A program made the position numbers and the translations under genes. A DNA stretch of 64,000 nucleotides from positions 1 to 64,000 of the forward strand of contig JAETRR010000008.1 in the NCBI GenBank assembly GCA_021770065.1, written 5' to 3'. This document shows, piece by piece, positions 7,820-17,400 of this stretch (position 1 is the stretch's first letter; each line of letters starts with the position of its first letter). The DNA comes from Lachnoclostridium sp. GTDB lineage: Bacteria > Bacillota > Clostridia > Lachnospirales > Lachnospiraceae. A model generated the notes under the pieces. That model had not been told where the DNA came from. It did no database searches and worked only from the letters and a program-made list of their open reading frames with translations.

Positions 7820-10195
7820 CTAATTCAGATGCCTTTTGTACCATTCAATCACAGCATCCCTGTCAGACTCAAAAAACTGTGTGGAAATATAAATGTCTGC
7901 GCCATTGAACTGCAGAGCTTTCGCCCTGTAGCGCTTATGAACGGAATTACCCATATTGTCTGTTCTGTTGTTTGCAACTGCCGGATAATCTGTGCCATGG
8001 AATAGCGCCTTTGTATATTCTTTTGTTTTCAACTGTTCAAGTTCAGATGCCGGAATCTTTGATTTATCGAGCAGATCTTGAATCAGATTATAAAATAATT
8101 TTCCAACCGGCAACAGCCCTTCTGACCAGGTATTTTCATCATTAATATCAAAGGGTGCATCTGAAAGAGAAAAATTAAAATCGTCAATTTCCAGTTTCAT
8201 TTTTAATAGCAGATCTTTAATAAATGAAATAATATTATTTGATGACAGATTGGTTTCATAAAAAATACCGCTGTTATCAATTTGTTTTGCCTTGCGAAGT
8301 TTTCTTTCATCGTTGCTTATATATATTTTATCTGCATTTAAGATTGAATAATCCCCTGCCGCTAAATCATGAAATGTTTCCGAATCTAAGTCATACGCAA
8401 TATTGATGAATTTGGTGAGCAGATCAGCCCAGCTTACCACTTTAACATATTCACCGACAAACGAAAATTCCTCGGGCCTGGTATTGGAAAAGTCAAGGCC
8501 GCTGTCAGCACCAAAGCTCAATTCATTTGTTTCGGTAACGTCAGCGTGCTTTTCAATATATTTAAATTCACAAATCAAAATATCAGAAAGCGCCTTTGCT
8601 CTCTTTAAAATTGAAGCCTCATTCCATCTGTCTGCCGCTAAAACTTCCTTATTTAAAACATTTGCCTTTGAATTATCACGAATGATTTTCTTCTTGTCGT
8701 TAAACGGCTTTGTTCCCAGTTCACTGTTATGCCCTGTAATTGTTAAATTTCCAAGTGTATGCAGATACTTTTTATACACTGTGCCATAATCATCGCCGAC
8801 TTCTTTTTTCCAAACAGCAGAATTTTCTTTCTGCGGCAAGATATGCTCAATAGTAAGATTGCTGACGTCAAGATGTTCTTTGGTGGAATTCTCAATTACA
8901 GAAAGAACAAACTTGCAGATTGGTTTCTTATATAACGGCTTATTAATAAGTGCATACTCAAATTCCTTATCTGTAGGCATACGGTCATTTGCCTTTGAAT
9001 CATTAAGAAAAATTACAAATTTTTCATAGTAATTGTCATAATTCCCGTCAATCACTCTGTCATACATGGAGCTCATAAACTTTGACAGATTCTTGTTGAT
9101 TTCACAGGCGGTTATTCTCACAAGATATGTAAGTAAATAACCCAGCACCTTGCAAAGGGTCTCTTCGTCAATATTTCTGTCCTCATAATCATCAAAAATC
9201 CTAAATAAAAGAGGAATTATTGTTGTCTGCTTAATTGTATAAAAAGCTCTCAGACAGGCTGAAATTTTTTCATTGTAAATATTATTTTCGCCTATATAAG
9301 CTCCATAATATTTTGATGTTCTCTTCAATTTTTTCAGTATATCTTCATGGCCTAAATGATTCTCTTCACAGTGTTCTGTGAATAAACGATATGCATTTTT
9401 ACTATTTACAGACTTGCTTATCTGGGAGTTCAGAAAATTTATAACAAAATCGCCCAGGTTTCGGTAACCTGTATTCTTTTCAATAGCAGACCAGTAATTC
9501 TCATAAAGCTCATCCTGGTTTTCATCGTCCATGAGCAGATAATTTCTGATCAAATCTGCCAGGCTTAATTCCAGCCCGGTTGAATTGATAGACTCAAAAA
9601 TTTTCTGCGGCTCATCGCCTTGAGATTTATCAAGGACAATTTCTACCATTTCAAGTTTTTTAATCCCGTCAAGAATGTCGTTCAGTTCCAGGCCGGATTC
9701 CAGTGTATTCCCAATCAAGTTTTTAAAAGTGATATAGTTTTTATAGATATTGGAGTTTCTGTCCATCTCATCAATTTTATCCTTGATCAGAAGTAACAGC
9801 TGTTCATTATCCGATTTCACTGGCTTTAGTTTCAGCTTGTATTTTTCATCGCAATTCCTGTTAAACATTACTTCTTCTATCTCAGTTTCTATTCTGACCG
9901 ATACCCCTTTTGCAGCATCGTAAAGTGCCTTTAAAAGAATATAGACAGTAGTAAGACGCTGCTGTCCGTCTATAATCAACGCTTCGCTTAAGTTGCTGCC
10001 GCTAAGACCCACGATGTAAACAACAGTCCCTGTAAAATGCTTATGGTCCCGTTCATTTGCTTTCATTATATCCTGGTAAAGTTTTTCACATTGTATATTT
10101 GACCAGTCATAATTGCGTTGATATACCGGAACTTTAAATACTCTTTTGTTTTTTTCGATTAAATCTGAAAATACCCAGACTCTGTAAGGCTGCAT
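7820..10195 (-). CDS. GmrSD-like DUF262/DUF1524 restriction protein
   Basis: A 791-residue single-chain protein. The N-terminal DUF262 (ParB/sulfiredoxin-like, GmrS-type) domain shows VPVYQRNYDW at 22-31 and IDGQQRLTT near 75. The DUF1524 (GmrD-type, HNH-like) nuclease domain shows LTIEHILPQKEN near 450, with a following W and LGNLTITG. Proteins of this family act as modification-dependent (type IV) restriction enzymes or related anti-phage nucleases that use NTP binding in DUF262. Residues about 590-791 form an extra C-terminal part with the phrase YETNLSSNN, which I cannot assign. The gene lies 92 bp downstream of two small genes on the same strand and is probably co-transcribed with them from element C. 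Family assignment is firm; the target is unknown. Confidence 0.8.
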   Translation of the reverse strand: MQPYRVWVFSDLIEKNKRVFKVPVYQRNYDWSNIQCEKLYQDIMKANERDHKHFTGTVVYIVGLSGSNLSEALIIDGQQRLTTVYILLKALYDAAKGVSVRIETEIEEVMFNRNCDEKYKLKLKPVKSDNEQLLLLIKDKIDEMDRNSNIYKNYITFKNLIGNTLESGLELNDILDGIKKLEMVEIVLDKSQGDEPQKIFESINSTGLELSLADLIRNYLLMDDENQDELYENYWSAIEKNTGYRNLGDFVINFLNSQISKSVNSKNAYRLFTEHCEENHLGHEDILKKLKRTSKYYGAYIGENNIYNEKISACLRAFYTIKQTTIIPLLFRIFDDYEDRNIDEETLCKVLGYLLTYLVRITACEINKNLSKFMSSMYDRVIDGNYDNYYEKFVIFLNDSKANDRMPTDKEFEYALINKPLYKKPICKFVLSVIENSTKEHLDVSNLTIEHILPQKENSAVWKKEVGDDYGTVYKKYLHTLGNLTITGHNSELGTKPFNDKKKIIRDNSKANVLNKEVLAADRWNEASILKRAKALSDILICEFKYIEKHADVTETNELSFGADSGLDFSNTRPEEFSFVGEYVKVVSWADLLTKFINIAYDLDSETFHDLAAGDYSILNADKIYISNDERKLRKAKQIDNSGIFYETNLSSNNIISFIKDLLLKMKLEIDDFNFSLSDAPFDINDENTWSEGLLPVGKLFYNLIQDLLDKSKIPASELEQLKTKEYTKALFHGTDYPAVANNRTDNMGNSVHKRYRAKALQFNGADIYISTQFFESDRDAVIEWYKRHLN

Positions 10196-10287
10196 AATCT
10201 TTTCTCCTTTATCTTTTGGTAATTTATCCTCAATTATAGTTCTGGCCGTATTTCTTAAAAATGCTGCTGGTTATCCACACCAATACA

Positions 10288-10632
10288 TCATGTAAGCAGA
10301 TTAGCTATTATGCTTGCCAAAACTCCTTGCGAAAACTCAGCCAAATGCTTTTTAATGCATGTAATAAATTCTTTTTTATCCCAATTTCTTACTTTTAATA
10401 TCCTTTGTATTTCCATATACTCATTTGAACTTTTATCCATAAATGTACTTTTATCTTCTAACATATTCAATAATGAATTTATTTCCAGATTATCAAGCAC
10501 CTTCGATTGCCCACTTATTTCTGAACTGCTCAAATCAATATGTACATCACTGTCTTCATGTATGACTGCGCCATTTAGAACACTGGCATTTTCATATATT
10601 TTAGCACCACTTAAATTAATTTCTATAGCCAT
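10288..10632 (-). CDS. Small protein sharing a motif with its upstream neighbour
   Basis: A 114-residue protein of unknown function. I chose the ATG at 10632 because GGAGGTGG lies 8 nt upstream; an in-frame TTG at 10650 would leave no ribosome binding site. Its N-terminus (INLSGAKIYENASVLN) closely matches the C-terminus of the gene before it (IDMRGCKIEGNASVLN). The middle is polar with acidic residues, and the last 40 residues look helical (FITCIKKHLAEFSQG, then a hydrophobic tail). The preceding gene stops 18 bp upstream. The matching motif suggests the two proteins interact, or exchange an assembly tag, but this is inference. Confidence 0.5.
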   Translation of the reverse strand: MAIEINLSGAKIYENASVLNGAVIHEDSDVHIDLSSSEISGQSKVLDNLEINSLLNMLEDKSTFMDKSSNEYMEIQRILKVRNWDKKEFITCIKKHLAEFSQGVLASIIANLLT

Positions 10633-10650
10633 AGAGGACTCCACCTCCAA

Positions 10651-11121
10651 TTATAAAATTTTCATATCATTAAGTACACTTGCATTTCCTTCAATCTTGC
10701 ACCCACGCATATCAATGGACACATTTTGATTCCCGACTCCTCCCTCAATGATAATCTGCTCTAATACTTGGAGAATCTTCTTAAGAAAATCTTTATTGCT
10801 TATAATGAAACGTAAGTTATTACCAGAATTCATGCTAATGCTTAACACAGTATCAAGTTTTCGCAAATTATTAAAATAATTCCAAGCATAAATCCAAACG
10901 CCACCTGCAAGCATTAACAGAATCCCCATAGGTGGCATTGGGTTAATTACTCCTAATCCAGCTAATATTACCAAGATGGAAAGTTTAGGAAATTCGAGTT
11001 CGTCTAATGGTGCCGTAGATACACACGAAATATTAGAAAGCTGAATCATGGTTCCTTCCCAACACATAATATTCCCCTTTAGAAGAAGCTCAGATGTTTC
11101 GATACTTTTTTCTTTTGCCAT
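10651..11121 (-). CDS. Small membrane protein, DUF6232-like
   Basis: A 156-residue protein. Residues 1-45 form a short beta-rich soluble part (LLLKGNIMCWEGTMIQLSNI), followed by two hydrophobic segments at about 47-59 and 64-80 separated by PMPPMG. A soluble part follows, then a C-terminal motif IDMRGCKIEGNASVLN. The N-terminal strand pattern before a helical hairpin resembles DUF6232 membrane proteins; this is a tentative match by eye. It is the first gene downstream of element C, followed by the 114-residue protein and then the GmrSD-like nuclease, so it may be a membrane component of that unit. Confidence 0.5.
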   Translation of the reverse strand: MAKEKSIETSELLLKGNIMCWEGTMIQLSNISCVSTAPLDELEFPKLSILVILAGLGVINPMPPMGILLMLAGGVWIYAWNYFNNLRKLDTVLSISMNSGNNLRFIISNKDFLKKILQVLEQIIIEGGVGNQNVSIDMRGCKIEGNASVLNDMKIL

Positions 11122-11310
11122 TTAAATCATCCCTTTCGCTTACTGTAAACATCTATAAATTTGTATCATGCTTATTTTAAGGATTATACCATATCCTTTT
11201 ATGTTTTTGAGAGTATGTTCTTCAATTGTTTATTTTTGTCCTCGAATTATTTATTTCCAACATATAGTTTTTTAATATACTAAAACACAATCATAAAGAA
11301 CAGACTAAAA
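11122..11310. other. Promoter region between small membrane protein gene and palindromic element
   Basis: This intergenic stretch holds element C (listed separately) and otherwise AT-rich sequence without a gene. Confidence 0.5.
11183..11246 (-). promoter_or_regulatory. Direct-repeat promoter element, copy C
   Basis: On the minus strand, TTCGAGGACAAAAA (11246-11233) and TTGAAGAACATACT (11225-11212) begin 21 bp apart, and a perfect -10 TATAAT lies at 11188-11183, 37 nt from the start of box 2. The -35 position reads CTCAAA, so activation through the repeats is likely. It drives the gene at 11121 and probably the two genes after it. Confidence 0.75.
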
Positions 11311-11482
11311 GGGCTTGTCTCAAAATGAGCCATCAGCCATTTCCATATCCAGTGTCCATACAGTTCCCATACACACTATCTGCTCTTACCGGACTTCAAA
11401 TCCGCCAATATCAGACAGCCTGTATGCGGACAGTCAGACACCGGACATCGGAAAAGACTGACGGCTTATCTTATGACAGCCC
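11311..11482. repeat. 172-bp long imperfect palindrome, MITE-like
   Basis: The two ends read inward as GGGCTTGTCTCAAAATGAGC and GGGCTGTCATAAGATAAGCC, and the match continues for about 70 bp per arm (for example CCAGTGTC against CCGGTGTC, and CATACACACTATCTG against CATACAGGCTGTCTG). The whole element would fold into one long hairpin. It sits 6 bp beyond the stop codon of the 2758-residue gene and is followed on that strand by TTTT, so it may act as its terminator. Non-autonomous mobile element or decayed repeat are alternatives; no target duplication was clear. Confidence 0.55.
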
Positions 11483-11488
11483 TTGATT

Positions 11489-14400
11489 TCAGCATAACGA
11501 ATCAAAAATATTTATTATATCAAACGGTTCATGCGCGCCTATACTGTGAAAAGCATGATCCTTAGGCAGATTTAGCACAAACCCGGCCATTTCCTCTATA
11601 CTTTCTTTCTTAACCAGCATTTCATAGCATCGTGTTTTTTCAACAGCTTCCTGAAGTTCGCTGCTATACTGTGGGTAATTTTTCATCTGGCCTGAAACTT
11701 CAAGCAGACATAAAGCCAGTTTTACAATCTCATCTGATTCATTATCCCTCCTTCTGCGCAGGATCGTCTCGCATGCATTTCTGATTTTCTCCACCTGATT
11801 TACTGTCAGGCTTCCATTCTTTTGATCCGTTCGTTTTTCCTCTCCTTTTTCCTTTAACTCAACACCGCCCAGATACACAGAATTCAATAACGTCCGGAGA
11901 TCGCAAGCGCCATATTCAGAAAGCAGAAACCACTTTTCCAATAAAATCTCTTCACAGCAATAGTATCTTATATTCTTTTTAATTATGGAAAGTACGCTTC
12001 TCCCTGCCGCCTTCCAGTCATCTCCATTGGCAGATTGGGCGATAGCCGAAATATAAATTGCATTTTCCAGACTCATGTGTGCCTCTTTGCCCTCTTCACA
12101 CTTCAGCTGCTCAAAATACTGTTTGACAACCCCCGGTATTTCGGACTTATATTCAATTACCCCACTGTCTGTATCAGCGTATTCTTTCAAGTCCTGCATT
12201 CTTTCTGAAAGGCATAGAAGGCCATTGCCTGTCTCTCTGCACGTTTCGCTGTATTCCTTCAATAAAGCAACCAGCTTATCCCTCCGGGTTTCCGGATTCT
12301 GATCCCCGTCAATTCCACGATAAGATTGCTGCACTGCTTTTATAAGCTGCGGCGACAAATGAATAGAAGTACGAATTTCACTGCATGGCATTAAAACAGC
12401 CGTGTTTTCTCCTTTCTTTACACAATAGGCATCCAGTTTCTCATTTTCCTTATGCTTAAGTTCTGCCTGGAGCAGATAAATATTTCCCCTGGGTCTCTCG
12501 TAACAAAGATACAGGTTCCAGCCGGTTTTAATATTTTCGATTTCAGAGCACACGACTACTTTAATAATCTTATTCCGCTCATCCGGCCTAAGTGCATCAA
12601 ATGGAACCGAAAGGGACATATTGTTTTTCAAATAAGAAGCATATCCGCGGTTATCAATCTCAACAGATATCTGCTCTCTCTTCCTTAATCTTAAAAATGG
12701 TATTTCATTTATCGCTTCTGCTGATACATGTTCCGCTCTGCAGATATTTTCTACCGGCATCCAATAGAATTCGCGGCTTAATACATCCTTACATAAAAAT
12801 CCGTGTTCCCCGGCACAGTCTATCACTTCCTCCACAATAACCTTTCTTTTATCCTCCCTGCCTCCATAGTGTTTGCTCTTATAACAGCCTATCCTAAAAG
12901 AATGATCCACATAATGAACCCATATCTTCTCTCCGGGTCTCAGCCGTTTGGCAATCTCTGCTGCAGCCTCCCGGCCGGGCAGCCTTATCTCTCTGCTGAT
13001 ATCTACGGCAAAGAGGAGGGAACCGCTGCGTAAGCACACAGTAGACCTGCTCACTACACCTATAACCTGACAGCACAAAACCTCATTTTCCTCCGGCAGC
13101 GGCGGATGAGGATAATAAACATATATTTCATTATCCTCAATTTTATCCACAGCCATGGGAATCCTGTTCTGCATAATCCCGAAAAGCCTGTTCCTGCCTT
13201 CTTCATAAGAAAATGCTTTCATAAACCAGTCTGTAGCGTCTGCCTTCTTCTGATCTATCGCTGTTTTAGATATGTGCACGGATAAGTCCGGAAAGCCTGT
13301 TACTTTTATTTCCTTTTTACTATTTAATTCCAGGAAAACCAGATCTTCGGGCTGGGGCAGTGTTTTCTTATATTTCATATGATTATTCGTCTTATCCAGA
13401 ATACAGATATCTGTATTCTGAATACTTGTTTCCGGATACTTTAATTGATAAAATCCGCCTCCGGCTGTCATGCAGCCTTTTTGGCTTGAAATAATCGGCA
13501 GAAATGCTCTTTTTCTGATAAGTGAACGCAGCCCGTAATCAACATCTGTCAGACGAATCTGTATCGGTTTTCCTGGTTCCGGTACAACTGTTGATAATTT
13601 TACAACATCTCCTTCCGATAGATATGTTGTACATAACTTCCCGGCAGTTTTATTTTCATCCACAATGTACAACAGGCTGTCCGGAATTTTTACAATTCTT
13701 CCGGGAGATAATTCTACAAGAATACCTTTTTCTGTTCTGCCCGCTATCGGATAACGGTAATCCAATCCCTGCTGCTCCTCTGGAAGTCCGAATTCCTCAA
13801 TCTCATGCGGAGGATATATATATTTCTCCAGCTCGTCCTCTTTGAACCTCAGCCCCCAGTCAGCATCGAATATTATAGGAAGATCACTATTTTCCCCATA
13901 GGGAATAAGCCCGTGATATCCTTGCACCTTTGTAAACCTGTCATGGTAATGCCATTGTCCACGTTTTATATGCTTTCTGATTTCAGAAATACCTGCATCG
14001 AAAAACGTCATTCGGTTGAAAAAAATCCGTGCCTGGTTTTTACAATACCTGTAAAAAACGATTTTCTCTTTTCCGGTACCCTCCTCTGCTTCCACCTTTA
14101 AAAGGCCGTAATGGACATTCTCTGCCGCATGCAGGGAACCTTCCAGAATCTTACCGTATCTTGGGGGGCGTCTGTTCTTCAGCTCTTCTGCCAGCTCTTG
14201 ATTTCCCAGTTTAATCTGCGGCATTCCGGCTGCTGTAAACTGCTCCGGTTTCATATTGCTTCCAAATGCATTATCCAGCATTAAAAGCTCCACGATCCGC
14301 CCTTCTGTCAAAAAGCAGTCATCACTGCATGATATCGGCTTGACAAATACACTCTCTCCTTTCAGATAAAGCCTCCCTGTTACTCCTTCCTTTATCTCCT

Positions 14401-17400
14401 CGCTAAATTCCGCTCCGCAGAATACTCCGGGTTTAATCTCTATCTGCATCAGATTTTTTGATTTATGCTTCTTACCTGTTACCACATCCTGCTCCCCGTA
14501 TCTGCTAAGCCAGTCGCGGACAATATGCTGCGGACGCCACGGCAGATTTTTTATATCGCCTTGAAATCCGCCGTTTTTGTTATAAATTTTTACAAACATA
14601 TATTTTTGAAAAGCATTTTTATCCTTTTCAAAATAAACCCGCAGCGTACTCTCATTATAGGAAAAAGAACGGCGGTATACGTTTACGGAAACTTCTGAGT
14701 CATCCCCTATCATTGCACAATCTGAACATTCTGTTGAAAAGGTTACATAGTAATCATTTCCGTTCCGGCAGATCTCGCCTCCTTTTAAGCACATAATAAA
14801 GCTGTTAAAAGTCTTTAATTGTGCCATTCCAAATATCAAACGCTTTTTTGATTTTCTCCTGTCCAGCTGAACCAGGATACAGCCTCTCCCACCGTCAGGC
14901 AATGCTTCCTTAACCTTCTTTTCCACATCGCCTTTTAAGCCTGCCGCTTTGACCTTTTCAAAAGACCATGCATGCTCTTCATTACTCAGACGCGGTTTGG
15001 AAACTGTGCTCTCTTCTGCAGTTACCCTGTCTCTTTCTTTATCAAACCGGACTTTTACATATTGAAGTATATCTTTTTCAGCATCCTCTTTTATTCTATG
15101 CTCAATAGAAAAATCATAATTTTCTATTTCTGCGACCAGAAAAGCGTCCCTGCCTTTTCCCTCAATCTTGAAACAGCTGATCTTATCCCCATAAAACCAC
15201 TGGCTTATCGTACCTTTTTTGCTCCCAAGCACTTTAAGCCTGGTTTCCGGAAGCATAAAATGCCTCCCTATTCCCCATTCAAAGTGCAGATAACTGTCCG
15301 CTGTATCTCTGTAAAACAAAGGAAGCTCATATTCATTTTTATTGCGGAACTTTTTATACAGCCATTTCTGGAACTGCTCCCAGCTGTAAGGCTCTGTATG
15401 ATCCACATCAGCCTCAAAACTTCCGTCTTCTGATAATTCTATTTTTGCATATGCCCATTTAGATGAATCTGCAAGCTGAGGCCCCTCCTCTCTTAGCTTA
15501 ATTCGTTTTGTCCACTTACCGGCATCATCCTCTGATACATCATTTCCATTATATGGCAGATATTTTAACGGTTCCCTTATCTCGAAAAATCGATTTCCAT
15601 TTTCTTCAATAACAACCCCCTCTGCATGCAGGCAATTATTATTCATCCAGGATCTGCTGCTTCTCCATTCCATATACTGTTCAAAATAGAGCTTCGCTAA
15701 ACGCCGGCTCTGATTCGGTATATCTGAAAGGCCGGGAACATCTTTAAATTCTTCTTCCGCCTCTTTTAAATGATGTACATCAATTAAATCATCCCATGCA
15801 TCATACATGGTGACCTCTGCTTTTAATGCGGATTCATCCAATTCTTCCTGTGCGGCATTGTTCTTTTTAACGGCATATACTTCTCCTCTTTCAAAATCCT
15901 GTGTTAAGTGAAAGACGTCTTCTCCATTGCCTATGCGATGTACCCCGAGATCCGCACAGCTGCCCTTACTCCGAATCTTCTTTACATCATTTTCGGTGCG
16001 CTTCTTCATCTTCCACAAATATCTTACCCGATACTGCCCTGCCATCAACGGCTTGTCTTTGGGATGGTAAAATACGGGGATAATTGTTTTATTCATATTA
16101 TCATATATAACCGGCATTCCTACATATAGTGTATCTACTTTTAATACTTTTTCCATCCCGGAAGAATTTACCTGTTCCTCATAAACTTTATCATTGTAGA
16201 TATATTTAACCTTTATCAGCCGATTTCCTTCTATAACTTTGGAAATTTCCCAGATAACACCTCTGCATTTATTCTTATCATCCAGCCTTTCATTTATTGC
16301 AGGGCTCCAGCTGACGATACAGGCCGCATATGCTCTCAAAGAATATCTGTACTCTCCGAACATAATACTATCCGCTTCTATCTTTACCGGCATCTGTTCC
16401 CTGGTCAGACCCTGCAGCAGTTTACTATTTTTCCCATTTCCCGCTTTACCTTTCGACATCAGCCGTACCTCAAGAGAATATTCCCTGCCCTCCTCATTTT
16501 TATAAAGTCCATAAAGGTATTCGATGCGCCGTTTGATGTCTGCATCGCTCCCAGGCACTTCAAGCCTTTTCTTTTCAATTGCCTTTAACCTTACTTTACC
16601 ACAACGCTGCGCGCAGGCACCCCAGCCCTCCTCATCAACAACCATATCTTTTTCCGGATTTTTTGTTCCGGCTTCCACCATAACTCCTTTTTTGTTTATC
16701 TTTCGCTTATCCGTCTCCTCTAATCTGACATATTCTGAATCGTAAAACAGACCCATATAATCTAAATTTTCTGTTCCAAATCCTTCTATTTTCAGCTGTG
16801 GGATTTTTCCATGCGTATTCATATCAATTCTGACATGCAGATATAGCCCCCGGGGCCATTCTTTCGTTTCATCTTTATATTTATATATCCGCTGTTGAAG
16901 GCTTTTTAAAGATCCTTCTTCCATAAATTCCGGCAGGATACGATAATGATTTCCTGTACCTGCTGAAAAAAGATATCCTTCCTTCCCCATATTCTGAAAT
17001 ACAACTTTCACAGCTTTACGGCTGCTAAATCCTTTTTCTATAAGAAATTCCAAAAATCCCTTTTCCGGCAGATGATATCTTCCTTTTTCCTTTTTAACAA
17101 ATACTTCCTCTTCCCACTGTGTCTGATTCTCTGACTTTTCCCTGGCTTCTAATACATCCGGCTCCCATTCATACCATTTATCATCCTCTGTATCTTCATC
17201 GCAGATGCTTATACTGCCTTTTTTTATTTTAATGCTGTCTGCTTTAATAATAAGCTTTTCCTTTTTATATCCGCTCCTCTGATACCACTTTTCTATCATT
17301 TGAATAAGTCTGTCGCGGACTTCGGTTCCTTCATCAATAATCCGATCCGATATATTGCCAAGATACCAGTAAATTATTTGTCTGCGGATGTCTCTTGACT

